Shown: positions 41,060 through 53,711 of the stretch, in pieces | Layout: each line of letters starts with the position of its first letter | How positions within the stretch are numbered: position 1 is the stretch's first letter | Assembly (NCBI GenBank): GCA_032358255.1 | Contig: JAULBX010028271.1 | Location: 1-64,000 of the forward strand | Direction: 5' to 3' | DNA length: 64,000 nt | Source: Heterotrichella gracilis | Lineage: Eukaryota; Sar; Xanthophyceae; Tribonematales; Xanthonemataceae | Made by a program: the position numbers and the translations under genes | The notes under the pieces: model-generated | What the model saw: the letters and a program-made list of their open reading frames with translations, nothing else | What the model was told of the DNA's origin: nothing | Database searches by the model: none

Positions 41060-44000
41060 ATGCGGTGTTACGCGGTCACAACCGCGTTGGTGGTGCTTGG
41101 AGTCATAGGAGCGAGAGCAGCGTCTGACTGGGACTGGTTCTACGAGGCGCCTCCAAAGGACTTTGGTACGGCATGCACCCGTTCAAACATGCCATAATGC
41201 ATGCATATACACATATGCAAAGCGACATTCAAACTAGCGGCCACTCCATATTAGCCGACTGCCGTCTGACAGAAAGGATGATAACGTAATAAACGTCTAT
41301 TGCTAAGCCAAGTTTCACCTGCCAGTGAACACACATAGACAATGGCTTATGGGTGTTGTTACTGTCTTGCAGATGGCAGAACGTCAATGGTCAAGTGTGG
41401 GGACGAGTACAGACTGTATAAGAACGTATGGTGAGTGAAATGCACAACTGGGCTGTCTGTTCTCAGCTTACTTCCCAATGAAGCACATCTTTGACCATGG
41501 TTTGGGGGTGCCTTGCAGGCTGCACAAGAAAGTGTACTATGCCCTGCTGGGGCCCACAGACAACCGCACAGAGATCCAGCAGCACCTGTCCACCAACCTG
41601 GGGATGTACATCCTGCCGGCTGCCAACCACACAAAGATGGTGGAGACGATGAAGGTAGGGTTTAGGGTTTAGGGTTGGCACAAAGGACAGTTGAGACTAT
41701 AAAGGTGGGGTTGACTTCCAGACTCTGTACACCAACACGCCCACGGTGACCCCTGGTGGCCCATGCCGTTGCAATCCTGCAGATGAAGGCTAAGGTGTAG
41801 CTTCCATGCAATTGTGGGACATGACTGGAGTACTCTGGTCGCAGGTGGGGTACATGCCAGGGATATCAGTCCTGATCGATGTGCCGTACCCACTATTTGT
41901 GGAGAACATCGGGCACTGGGCTGAGGTACTGCTGCCGCTATATAGCGTCCTGCAAACTGGGGAATGGAGAAAACACTTTGAGGGGAACGTCTACGTTGAG
42001 AACTTGATTTTCATCAACTTGAAGCGATCGCAAATGCAGGTAACGTGCAGGTGTTTTACTGCAATGTGCATTGCTTGGCGGCTTTCAGACCAAATCCTTT
42101 TATTTGGTGGTAGCAACGATTCACATGCACATCATGTCTGTGGCCGTGCCTGCTGTTACATGCAGACCTTTGTTGGATCATCATTGGCGCTGCGTTCCTC
42201 CTACTCAACTCTGTCACATGCCTGCATCACCCGAGGGCCTGCATGCCGCATGCTCACATCTCCTTGTCTGCAGCCGTTGTACTGGGTATGGGAGATCCTG
42301 AAGATGGCGTTTGAGGGAGCGGTGCCCCCAGGATATGAGCTCCCTCGCATGGTGTACTTTGATGACATCGATGGAATCGACCTGGCCTCGTGGCTGGCCA
42401 TTCAAAACATCCTGGTGGTCAATGACAGGTGGGAATGTCATGTGCAGCAACATGTGCAATGAACCATTGCTAATGATGCATACTTGCGAGATGTGGCCTG
42501 TGCATTCCGACATTACGGGTCAAGATAAGGTATCATCGAGCATAAGCATGCGTGGGTCCTGCATCCCATGCATCCCAAAAAGGTTAGTGTTCCACGGTTT
42601 CCACTGATATATATGATATGCACCAGGTACATGCATGTCAAGGAGGAGAGCGGCTTTGCCACAGCCGAGCTTGCGGACCGGTTCAGGGCAGCGGCGTACA
42701 GCAGGGTGGGTCTCAAGGTGCAGCCCGCGCCCCGCACGGTCATGCTGCTGTCCAACCCTGGATCGGAGATCGTTCAGAACCACGACCAGCTGCTGGAGGG
42801 GCTGCGGGAGGTTGGCGGTGCGCTGGGGTTCAAGGTCAGGCCCTTCTCAATCACCACAGGTACGCAGCTGAAAGCGCAGTGAATGTCCTTGGATCGTGTG
42901 CGTTCAAAATACGTGTACCAGTCAGCTCTGGTAATGGTGACAGCTTCGCTTACAGTCAGACGAGTTGGCTAACAAGACAATGGTGGATCTGATTATCAGG
43001 ATCGATTTGCTACATCTTTGCTGCACAGCATGGTGCACACGCGGTGTCCTCCACCATGTGAGCCGCCGTTTTATTTTAAAGTTGTCACATCAGACCAGGT
43101 GGCCGGGTAACAGTTCTTTGACTGTGCTCAAACGTGATGTGCGCGTTCCCTTATATTCCCTTCCACAGCAACTGAGGCATGTACCTGTGCAGGCGCTGGG
43201 TTCAAATCCCATGTGGCGGCCATGGCCAACACTGGCGTGCTAGTTTCTCGCCATGGCCCGCTGCTGGCCGACGCAATGTTCCTGCCACCAGGTGAGAGGC
43301 TTCAAACCCTCTGAATAAAACCCCACAAACGTACCACCCAAACCCTAAAACGATGTTCTCGTTTCTTGCCATGAGCCGAGGCAATGTTCCTGGGGCCCCT
43401 GGCAAATGCAAAACTTGCAGAGGCACACTATCTCCCATGGTTTGATGGCAAATCTAGGCTCCGGCCTTCTTTGCTATAGAAGGAAGAAAATTTCCAAAGG
43501 CTTTTTTTGCATATTGTGTATTAAAAATAAGACAATAAATGTTAATAGTTGGGACTGGAAAAACGTTGACGAAGGGATTTTCTTTGTGCGTGCAGGCGCT
43601 GTTGTCCTTGAGCTGCTTCCGTACAACTGGGGCACCCGTGGCATCAGCCAGATCTACTTCAACATCACGCAGACCATGGGGGATGTGCACCACTTTGCAT
43701 GGCGGGCGTGGGAGTCCAAGTGGGCGGCCTACCAGAGCGAGCAGGACGCCAAGTATGCGGGGTGGACCCCGGACGAGTGTGTGTCAAGGTGGGTGTGCTG
43801 CGGTGTTTTAGTTTGAGATAGTGGCGGTAAATCGGCATGCAAGGTGGGCATTGTGGGACTTGCAAATGCCACCTTTTGTGCATGGCCGTTGCCCATAGGG
43901 GATGCCCGTGCCTTTGAATATGTAGAGATGTATCTAACTCAGAAAGGCCCACCTGGATCTCACCTAGTTTAGCAACGACCCAATACATGCACGTGCAAAG

Positions 44001-44260
44001 CATATGTCATCCGCGCATCAACTGCCGCCAGGGTCAGTTGCCCACGCAGTACTTGATTTTGGCCTTGCAGGGAGTGCACCGAGGTGCATGCACGCACACC
44101 TATGCTGGCTGATGTGGACGCCATCAAGGCACTCCTGCTAGAGGTGCTGCCTGCTGCATACAATGGCTCCTCGGTGCAATCGCTGCGGAAGCCCTGGCCG
44201 CAGTTCGAATACAAGGGGGGGACAGGGCTGTGGTTTGATGTGCTCAATAAGCAAGCGTGA
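41060..44260 (+). CDS. GT61-like glycosyltransferase, secreted or lumenal
   Basis: Nine exons (41060-41165, 41373-41430, 41519-41654, 41845-42039, 42274-42428, 42627-42859, 43193-43291, 43596-43788, 44071-44260) sum to 1365 nt (454 aa). A hydrophobic N-terminus (TTALVVLGVIGARAA) looks like a signal peptide or anchor. The body fits GT61: a Cys near the start (MVKCGDEYRLYKNVW), NVYVENLIFINL, NILVVNDR, RTVMLLSN, and the donor-binding block NTGVLVSRHGPLLADAMFLPPGAVVLELLPYNWGT. Four Cys near the end could form lumenal disulfides. The exact reaction is not readable; N-glycan core xylosylation or EOGT-like transfer are the known options in the family. It differs strongly from the other GT61 gene at 28039-32157, so this is not a recent duplicate. 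Exons 3 and 7 have ghost copies in the next intron. Confidence 0.8.
41655..41712 (+). repeat. TTTAGGG run at a donor site followed by a ghost exon 3 end
   Basis: The exon 3 donor leads directly into GTAGGGTTTAGGGTTTAGGG (41655-41674). Next, 41683-41708 (GGACAGTTGAGACTATAAAGGTGGGG) resembles the exon 3 end GGTGGAGACGATGAAGGTAGGG at 41639-41660. Confidence 0.6.
43352..43402 (+). repeat. Ghost copy of GT61 exon 7 end
   Basis: 43355-43400 resembles 43227-43292 (GTTTCTCGCCATG.. and GCAATGTTCCTG) with an internal deletion. A CCCTAAAAC motif precedes the copy at 43343-43351. Confidence 0.65.
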
Positions 44261-45100
44261 GCAATGGGGAGGTGGAGGTGGATCCCCAGTGGGTTAGGTC
44301 CACTGTTTGACCTGTGACAAGATTCCTCAAGCTGGGGACCGCATGAGGTGGACAGAGCCTTGCGTGCTACACAACAAGCAGCACGGCCAGGGGAGGTGGA
44401 AAACTACGGCGCCCAGTTTTCGAGGGCTGGCCTATGCGAGGAGGAATCTTGTCACAGATAGATAGATTGGATACATTCTTTTCCCGGAGTCGGTTCAGCA
44501 TTTGCCGTCTGTGCTTCACAGCATGTAAGAATGCATGTGAGGTAGCAGTCCAACTTCTTGAGGTCTGCGTCAGCAGGGTGGGATCCCGCATGACTGTCTC
44601 AAATGCCTGTTCATCATCCCATTAACCAGCATTTCCTATCCTTCTCTTAGTGCTCCACATCCATTCAACGGCCAGCCCCAGTAATACTTTGCAATCCACC
44701 CATCGTCCACTCTACCCTGCCTTCGCCACTTCACCTAACGAGTTTTTGTTGAATCCTCACGGCCACTACCCCTTCCAACAACGCATTTCACTCTCCGATT
44801 ATACTCAGCATATAGCCTGTAGCCTTAGGTCTGGGGATGCCTCTGAGGATGCAAAAATGGGAACCCTAAGTTAGGGCCTGAAGATGGTTTGACCGGAAAT
44901 TGATGGTATTTTCCAAAATGACCTGCTTTTAGGCAGCAAAAGTTGCGACTATTTATTATAAGTCAAGAGTTGCTACTATCCACCTCAACCTACTTGTGCA
45001 AGCAACTACCCAACACAGTGGTCCAAACGATGACGTGCAAACTGAACGTTGCCTGAACCCGGAACCTGCCGTCTCACCTTGCACCTGAAGTGCACTCGCC
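44261..45100. other. Intergenic region after the second GT61 gene
   Basis: No gene recognised. TGTAA at about 44523 is a candidate poly(A) signal for the GT61 gene. The region ends where the duplicated first-exon unit of the F-box gene begins. Confidence 0.35.
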
Positions 45101-45104
45101 AAGA

Positions 45105-45880
45105 GGTTGCAAGTGGCCCCTAGAGGGAGCAATAGCGATGCTTTTGCAGGGATCCCTCAAACTGACGTCAGCACAATGGCTTCTATGAGCGACCTGCCGC
45201 CTGAAGTACTGAAGGTGCCGTTGATGAGGACGTGCATGCATATATGCATGCAAACCCACACCCGTGCATGCAACTTAGCCGCTGCCTCCTGGCCATCGCT
45301 TGCTTGGCGTTGCAACTTTATATCCAGTATTTTATTTCGTGCATACTTGCAACTATTCACAGCAGGGTTCTAGCACTGTGCCCACCTTTTCCATGCCTGG
45401 AGGGTCCTGACTTTTTATAACCCATTGAAGTGCTGGCACCAACTGACCGGGCTTAAAGAAGGACGTACGTTCTCTTGGACCTGTGTTCGGCCACGTCCAG
45501 GACCACGGCCAGCCCAGCTCACTAAACTCCTGCCACCATCGGAACCCCATTTTTTTTTTGCCCAATGTGCACCTTGCCACCAAAACCCTAAACCCTAAAA
45601 ACAGCACGCACTCCCGCCACACAACAGGTTGCAAGTGGCCCCTAGAGGGAGCAATAGCGATACTTTTGCAGGGATCCCTCATGCTGACGTCAACACAATG
45701 GCTTCTATGAGCGACCTGCCGCCTGAAGTACTGAAGGTGCCGTTGATGAGGACATGCACATATATGCATGCACCCACCAGGGCATTGCTCCCTACCTGCT
45801 GCCTCCTGGCCATCGCATTGCTTGCCGTTATAACACTTGTCCAGTATTTTATTTCGTGCATTCTTGCACCTAGTTCACAG
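45105..45880 (+). repeat. Tandem duplication of the F-box gene promoter and first exon
   Basis: 45105-45360 and 45627-45880 are near-identical, offset 522 bp. Each contains the 5' flank, the ATG (45176 and 45698), the 13-codon first exon (MASMSDLPPEVLK) and a donor. Between them lies a copy of the exon 2 acceptor region, with CCCTAAACCCTAAA (45585-45600 against 46088-46105) and CGCACTCCCG..CACACAACAG. Either first exon could splice in phase to exon 2. Confidence 0.9.
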
Positions 45881-48800
45881 CAATTCTAGCATCGTGCCCA
45901 CCTCTTCCATGCCTGGTCCTGGCCCCTTGAACCCAACTGATCGGGCTTGAATCGTGCCAACTGATCGGGCTTGAAGAAGGACATTCGTTGTCTTAAACCT
46001 GTGGTCGTCTTGTCTCATGGCCCGCCCAGCCCAATAAACTCTTGTCACCAAAGAAACCCCAACAATTGCACGTGCGCACCCTGCCGAAAAACCCTAAACC
46101 CTAAAGCAGCCGCACTCCCGTTCACACAACAGGAGATATTGAGGCGTGTGGACTACATAAATGGAGAGGATTTCAAGACCAGAACCTTCAGGGAGATGAA
46201 CTCCTTCTGGCGGAGGGTTGCAATCGAGTACACCACACACCTGCACCTGGACCTGAGCGAGAGACACCCAGAGGTATATGGTGAAGACTACCAGCAGTTT
46301 GAAAGCATTGAGCACTTTCAGAAGGACATGGAACTCATCCAAAGGCAGATGCCCAATGTGGTGCAGCTCACTTTGTCGGGTAAGCACAACCACCCTGCTC
46401 ATGGTTGAAGGGTACTGCTCGGGAGCACTGCTGTCATGTAGCCCTACCTTGCACTGCTTATACCGCCTCGGCGCCCTCAGAAGCCCTGGTACAAGCAGGA
46501 GGACTTTAATATGTCACGTAATATGTTCAATTCCTCCTGGTACAGACGGCTGCGTGCTTGACGGCTACTGGGTGTCCTTGTGCTGACTGCAACCGTGTCA
46601 TACGCAGGCGAGGATATGTTTTACACCCCGGTTTGCGAGTTTATGGTGCACAACTTGTCTACGCTATGGCCCAGCGTTGCCAAGCTCAGGTTGTACAGGT
46701 GTTGGCCCTGGGTCAATGGTGGGCTCTTCAAAAGCATGCCAAATGTCACCCGTGTGGAGCTCAACGCCTTTGAGAACATTCCCTGGTAGGTAGCCAGCCC
46801 TTTCTGTGTCAGACTTGTAATGTATGCTGTTTATGGTGTTTAAGGTTCATGCTGTTCAAGGCAGAGGTTCTATAGAATATATTGTATTCGCTGTAAGGGG
46901 AAGACATCCTTGTATATGATCATGTACTGTGAAGCTACAGCGAAAGGCATTCCCAGCTGTCATCGGCTTATTGCCTTGTGTACCCCAGACATTGAGGACA
47001 CCAAGTTCACAATGTCTTTATTTGTACAGTGAGTAATTAAGTCTCACAAGCAAAAGACACCAGAAAATAAGCATACTGCAAGTCAGTTAGGACCACCACC
47101 CATCATCATCATCAGTGATACCACCAACTAGCTTAGTCAGTGCAGGAGGGTCTCGTGTGCACACAAAATTGCTTGCCATGCAGGCATCATCACAGGCTTG
47201 CACATTGGGGCAGAGTACGAGCGTTGTTCACGGTCTTTTGCTTTGCTTGCCTCAGGGATCCTGCAAATCTGGAGTTGGGACCCAATTTTCTTGCACACGT
47301 CCCCAATCTGCAGCACCTGGACATCTCGTTGGGAAAGCCATTGAAGAACAGCATTGTCAGGGCAATTGCCAGATCTGGCTTGCAGCTAACAAGCTTGGAG
47401 TTACAGGTACCATGTGGCACTTTTTTGCTGGTTTAGCAGAAACCTACATTGCATTCTGAATACGCCCCTGGGCCGATTGCCAGATCTGGAGATCAGCAGA
47501 GAGCCTTACACGTACTGGCCCAAGCAGTGTGTGGCAATGCTTTTGGTATGTCGACTATGATTCAGGTTGCATGTGTGCCCTTTAGAGCGCCACAAGTCCA
47601 CAACCCTGAAGGGCGTAGCTGAGCTTGTAGAAGGCCTGCCTTTTTACCTTGTCAATAAAAAACTGGTATCGCACATTCCATGCAATACAGCATTATTGTC
47701 TGACACTGCAAAGGACAGGCCTGGGTGCACCATTTGTTGGTTGAAACTATGGATATTAAGGCGGCATTTGACCTCTGCAGATCCCCCCTTTATGGCTCCA
47801 AGCTACTGGCAAGGCTTGGCAGCTTTGAGCGACAAAGCGCAGGTGATTGTTGCATACAGCTCAGCTCTATATTCTTATGCTCTGGCAGGCAATGAGCCTT
47901 ACTCACCAGTTCCTACTATCTTCCTGTACTGTCTTAAGCATCCTTGGTTCCTGCAGGTGCACATTACCTTGCACGCGAGGGAGGTGGCAGCAAGGGTGTG
48001 CTCTCCAGAGAATCGCCTGGTGTTCCCTTGTGTCACGTCATTGACCTTTGTTGGAGAGAAATTCTGGCTGCCCTACAATACTGGGCACCTGATAGCTGCA
48101 ATCTTGCCATGCCTCAAAGAGCTTGAATTGAATTATGTCACATGGAATGCACCAACAACGCACCTCGACACCTTTGGGTGCCTGCCAGCGCTTGACAGCT
48201 TGAATATCAACATCAGCAGCTGCACTCAGGGTGGGAAGCCAGTGTTCAGGTGGGGATTGAAGCGGACTTATGTGTGGTGACAGGATTGTTGCTGCACAGA
48301 CACAGTCTTGCATTTGAAGGCAGTTTAACATCAAAGGATCATGTAAGGATTGAAAGTAAAAGTACTGCTATGCCCGCCTGCGTTCACGTGGTTGTGGAAA
48401 GGATTATACAATCACTTGCTTGCCACCCATCCGCTGCCAAACATCATTACGTTATCCATTATAACTGACCATGTGAGCCCCCAATGCTTTCATGGTTCTA
48501 TATTCCTAGGATAATTGTCCCAACGGCTGAAGCGTGTTGTGTGCTTCCCAATTTGCAGAGACAATGAGCTCCTCCTCATTGCAAAAGCAATGCCCTTTCT
48601 AAAATCGCTGTCTCTGTCTCCGTTCATCGTCACGGAAAGCGCGATAGCAGCAGCGGGGGATGCACTGCCGTTACTTCCTCTCACTGACATCAACCATGAT
48701 TGCCCTGCCAAGGTGTGTGCCTGCTAGATACGGGGCAGAAGCAGGATCATGGGAGTGCACGTACCCTTAAAGCCTGTCAAAGGTTAAAGGCCTATAGTTG

Positions 48801-49485
48801 GTAGGGTAACATTTTGCTGAAGTCCTTGTGTTTGTTGGGTACGACCTGTCATGTTTTGAGACGGCAATTAGGCAAATTTATGTGTGGTACCTTGTGCCAT
48901 GTGGCCCGATGGATATCATGTATGTTTTTGTAGTGATAGAGAAACTGTATGAACTGGTTGGCGGAAGGCATAGGATTGAGTGCTATTCTGACTGTATTCC
49001 TTGGACAGCATGGGCAAGGCTGACTGTTTACTTGGCTATATACCGGGGGTATGATTACTGATCGTCACTCTATTTTTTAATGATGACTGACTACGGATGA
49101 ACAACGACATTACAGCTGTATGCATATGCCTGTTTTTATTTTATATCTTTCTATCAAGTAAGATGTAGAATAAAAACGGCATATATGTTTGCGCATCATG
49201 TATGCCAAATGAAGTATTGAAGCGCAATTATTGAATGATGCATGGGCATTGGGAATGAATGCAGTCAACTGAGGCTCGTCAATTGAAGCGTGTTGTGGTA
49301 GCTGCTTCCATGCATCCGCTTTTCCCACCTGTTTGCAGGACTGGGCAAGCCACGCCCCGCTTGAGGAGGGCCTACCGCATAGCCCATCAAGTGATTTTTG
49401 GAACCATGTATTTTGGGACCTACGGTGGGACACACTTCCCTCTGATTCAGAGTCCGACGAGGATGAGGACGCAGACAATGTATGA
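45698..49485 (+). CDS. F-box/leucine-rich-repeat protein
   Basis: Nine exons (45698-45736, 46133-46379, 46608-46785, 47256-47406, 47497-47545, 47781-47842, 47957-48249, 48559-48712, 49339-49485) sum to 1320 nt (439 aa). Joining exons 1 and 2 creates an F-box: LPPEVLK plus EILRRVDYINGEDFK, then the hydrophobic FWRRVAIEYTTHLHLDL. F-boxes bind SKP1 in SCF ubiquitin ligases. Irregular LRRs follow: MPNVVQLTLSG, PSVAKLRLYRCW, MPNVTRVELNAF, VPNLQHLDISLG, PCLKELELNYVTW, LPALDSLNINIS and MPFLKSLSLSPF, a likely substrate-binding surface. The last exon is acidic (SDSESDEDEDADN). Exon 5 begins at a tandem CAGCAG acceptor (47497 or 47500), which would add or drop one Gln. An upstream duplicate of exon 1 (ATG 45176) could be an alternative start. 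The substrate is unknown. Confidence 0.8.
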
Positions 49486-50827
49486 TCGTGCAGAGCCCGA
49501 GAAATACAGTTGTTCAAAGTGCAACTGGCTTGGCAGCAATGTTTGCTCTTATGACATGATGGTACGCACTGATCCTGGCCCCCAGTCTGCTGGTCACAGA
49601 ATTGGTGAAGAGCATGCGTGTTGTACTTTACAGGGGCTATGTGCAATGATGTCCCCTTTTTATTTATAGCTATTATATTGTATTATCTCTCTGCACATAA
49701 AGTCCCAACATGGAAGGGGTGTGCACAATGCACCTGCCCATCGGACCGTCACATGCAGTGCAGTTTGATGACATGATGTACCTGGTGGCGTCTGTAATTT
49801 GATGAGCACTAACAAACGTTGTGACAATGCAATCAGCCAAAAGCGTGTGCACATGGATTTTGTCTCTTGTTGAGTTGGCTGTGCAGCTGATTGCCGGCGT
49901 GACATAGCAAGGACTGCATTGCATGCCCCAAGATTGATATATAAAACATGTTGGTTTGTCACGTCATTTATGGTCAGGGCTCAACCTCGTTGCAATCGCA
50001 ATTGCAATGAACTGCCAGCTTTTTATTGTGTTTTCAGGTTACCCATTGGACAAATATTATGCCTAATGGTGCCAGCTAATGGTGCCAGCTAATGGCGCGC
50101 TAATGGTGTCAGCTAATGTCATTTAATCTAATTCAGGCATGAAAAGTGTAATAATATTTTACCACTGCAATTTGCTCCTGGCTCAGTGTATCCTTGGGCC
50201 AACATACAGGGACTCCCAAATTCAGGCGGAGAGCGCTCATTAGAGTCTGACTCAGATGTCAGTGTCCGTTTTCCACGAAGAATGTGCCTTGGTGATGCCA
50301 GCCAATGATTATATTGGTCATTCAGATGAAAATAAAATGAAGATGCAGCCTTTTGCAAAGCTGTAGCATAATGCATGCCCGCCGATCATTGCCAAATGGT
50401 ACCACCAATGCCCGCAAAGTTCGAAGTTAATATTGTTCGCCATTCACTGCACTTGCTCTTCTACATCAAGTTCATTGTGCACCAGCGGAAAATGTCTAGA
50501 CTATTCTGTTGTGCCTTACAATCCTAGACTACACTATTGTCACACAAGGAAAAGGGCACAGCAAATCAGGGCTCCTTGCATTGCGGCAACCCAGTATGGA
50601 TTCTTGAAAGCTCTTGCCACGGTTGGATGTAGAACAGTCTGGATTTTTGCCTCCTGAGCCCCTCCTGTGCAAATTGGATTAACCCTGGTGAGTATCTACA
50701 CAGGAAATTCAAACTGAGATTGTACTTGCGCTGCATGTGAAGTTTCCTGGTTAGCATAATGGTACCGTGCACAGTGACTGGATGCATGATCTTTGATGCA
50801 CTGCAGCGTGTGTTTTCCAGTGACAGC
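49486..50827. other. Convergent intergenic region with a short tandem repeat
   Basis: Lies between the 3' ends of the F-box gene and the kinesin. No gene recognised. An alternative last kinesin exon may lie at 50696-50800. The 13-bp repeat at 50064-50120 is listed separately. Confidence 0.35.
50064..50120 (+). repeat. 13-bp tandem repeat, about 4.5 units
   Basis: Units of TAATGGTGCCAGC start at 50064, 50077 and 50090, then shorter or altered units at 50101 and 50114. It is a small intergenic minisatellite. Confidence 0.85.
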
Positions 50828-53711
50828 TCAGGCAAGTTGTTCCCTTCTCCCCACATTCCACTCACCCTTCAAAAGGCTGCCGCACACAGGAGCACTGATC
50901 GCATGGCAACATGACTCCTCAAGCTGTGCGGCATCTTCTTGAGAGTGCAGCTTAGCCAGCTCATTTTGAAGATACAGGCACCGCTGCTCAAGGACTGCAA
51001 TTTGCTTGATAAGATCCCCTTGGCTCATCATCAAGTTGACGGGATTGGCTTGGACGTGGTTTTTGATGTTCTTGGCACGTGCGCCAAACCTGTCAAGACA
51101 ATATACATGTGTTTTGGGCATTCCACTAGGGAACAAGTTGCCGTTTATGCCAAAAATAGATGTGCAGCTGCTGCATGATGTGATGCACCATGGGGCGTAA
51201 CAGGTAAGGGCCCAATGCTGCCAATGGCTGCTGGGTATATGATGCTTGTTGCGCACATGGTGCAGGGTGGCAACAGCTCACGCCTAATAGCCAGGGTGAC
51301 TCACCTCAATGTGGAGAGAGTCTCTGGTCCATTTTCCATGCATGGAGAGCAGTTGACGATGAGCACTGTCTTTGCAGCTCCTCCCAGGGAGTCTTGCAGA
51401 ACGCGCGTCAGCTTGCTGTCGCGGTATGGAATGTGTGTTGTCTTCCCATCCGTCAGCGCATTCACGACATTCCCAAGGACGCTCAAGGATTTGTTGATTT
51501 GCCTGCCCTCCTCCAGTGTAAGCTCGTTTGCCAAGGTCTTGTCAGCTCTCTCACTCCCAGCAAGGTCCACCAGGCACAGCTTGCCAAAAGTTGATCTGTA
51601 TTGCAAATTTGGCATTGTGAGCAATTCGCCAAACTTTGCCACACGATTAAATCATGCATTTTTCCACGTCAAATTTTAATTATCGATCTTCAATCATTTT
51701 GTACCAACAGAACAGATAGGCTCCTGTCATGCTGTGCAATATTGCGCTTTGCAGTTTGATGGATCACAGAGCCTCAATGATTGTTGAAAGCATGCGCTGC
51801 AGGATTGTCTCGAAGGCGAAATGACAGATGTTCTGCTGCATGTGAGTCACTTCTGGGAACTCACCTTCCATCGTTTTGTGTCTGGTGCACCCACAGGTAC
51901 ACGATGCAGTGGGACCTGCTGCTTTCTGCATTCATGTTGGTTGCCGCGACGGTGCGGTTGCTCATGCCCTGCTGCACTAGGGCTGCCAGCTCTTGCTCTG
52001 AATGCACGGGAACCTCTGTTGCCTGTGCCACAATCATGCCTCGTTCTTTGTCCTGGACAACCTGCAGGGCGTTGGAAGTGGGCGTTTCCAATCATTGGCT
52101 GATGCGAAACCATCATGGTGTTATTTTACATCGATGATCACCAAATATGAATATAATAAACATTCATGCATAATAGTGTCATATAAGTCATTAATTCATA
52201 TACAAGTTGCTGGCAACTTGCAGCTAAACTGTCTTATGATTGCTTGCTTTATACATGGCTTTGATCATGACCCGTCACCGGCATGGGAGAGCTGCAAGCA
52301 CGAAAATCTGGATAACATATTGTTAGGATGACATTGCAACAGACTTTCACCTTTAGATCTGTGTTCCTCCTGTCAAGCAGGTCCCTGATGCTTTCACGGT
52401 AGATCTCTAAGACGGACATGCTGACAGTGAGCGAACAGCCTCCATGACCATCGGTGCGCTGCCGGATGCCATTGGCCAGTTCTTCAATGGCCCGTGGAAC
52501 AATCCCCCGTTGGTGATGATCAGCCACATTGCCAAATAGGGTGTGAGTTTTGCCCGCCCCAGTCTGGCCTGTGGCAAAACAAAACCCACATTCATATCTA
52601 TTAAATGTACCGCACAGTATTTGACCCAGCCTACAGTGCAATATTATCCACCCGGTGGCATATGTATGGCAATGCCATGTGCTGCACCACCCGGGGCCAT
52701 CATGGCATGTGCTGCCTTCCATGCTTTGATGGGGTGCATGTTCGCATCATTAAGAACGCTGGATTTGCAGCATATTGCAGGAGCATCCATTAAGAACTTG
52801 GAAAGTAGCCTGTGCAGCGTGAAAGTCACTGTGACAATGGTCACCAACCATTTACCATTCTTGACAGGTGTGCCACCTGCTGCAGAGGGCCTCCACGCAG
52901 TGGCGGTATGTGGCCATGATGATGGCATGCCAGACAATGCCAGACATTGCTGAATCAGTCTATTAGTTAGTATCTAATAGCTATGGTACAGTCAGTGCTT
53001 ACCATATGCAAGGATAGTTCCATTGAGGCCCTCAAGCACTGCATGGACCACGTCTTTGGTATCTTCAAAAACGTCCTGCATATGTCAATGCCGCATTAGC
53101 TGCACCACACCGTGTCCACCACAGGACGCACCCAGTCCTCCTGTGGATTCATACCTCCAATTTTGTGATGTGGTGCAGAACATGTATTCTTACCTGCTGG
53201 GTAACCTCCTCCCCGTAGACTCTGTCAAAGGAAAACAGCGCACTCGCTCCTCCCTCTTGCCCAGCGTACTGAACAGTAGCAGCTGCTGGGTCCAGTTTCT
53301 TCACACAGTTTTCTCCTTTTTCTGATGCATTCTTGGGTCTGAACCTTGCCACCACCCTGCATTTGATGAGCATGGATTAGCATCAAGTACACTGTACAAC
53401 AATAGGTTTGTTGTACATGATTGGCAGTCACGTACACAGAGCTGTGTACACAGAGCTCTCGTCAGAAAGCCACTGCCGTATCATGGATTTAGCATTGCAA
53501 TTTTTCCAACTGTCCTTGAGACACCTAGGTTAGCTTGTACCAGGACTTTTGAGTGTGGCTGGTTGTGACTGTATCCTCTGGCAGTGTCCAAAAGACAGAG
53601 CCACGCTTGGAGATAATACAGGCCCCATAACGGTCACTTCTGTGAAATATTTGCGTACCTTATGCCAGACTCCGCAGCTTTGGTCAGAGCTGGTTCTGTT
53701 GGCATGTCCAT
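50828..53711 (-). CDS. Kinesin, N-terminal motor, kinesin-1-like neck, short tail
   Basis: Seven exons (53711-53659, 53356-53194, 53075-53003, 52568-52351, 52061-51865, 51595-51305, 51089-50828) give 1257 nt (418 aa). The motor is complete: start [12 protein letters not shown]-loop [13 protein letters not shown], switch [12 protein letters not shown], switch [31 protein letters not shown], then the neck entry [18 protein letters not shown], which resembles kinesin-1. A short coiled-coil start ([21 protein letters not shown]) follows, and the frame ends at 50828. The expected long stalk and cargo tail are missing. A good donor at about 50865 could instead splice to a further exon (possibly 50800-50696), so the C-terminus is uncertain. 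Role: ATP-driven movement on microtubules. The upstream same-strand neighbour also encodes a coiled-coil protein. Confidence 0.85.

Noticed and set aside
43194-43215. GGTTCAAATCCC, similar to a tRNA T-arm
   Set aside because: It is inside GT61 exon 7, and no D-arm, anticodon arm or acceptor stem could be drawn around it.
47407-47439. Alternative F-box intron ending at tttagcag
   Set aside because: It would be 33 bp, far shorter than other introns here; the CAGCAG acceptor at 47497/47500 gives the same frame with a normal length.
47546-47565. Possible splice within the F-box gene joining 47545 to 47566
   Set aside because: The implied intron would be only 20 bp; the model with exon 47781-47842 keeps phase with a normal intron.
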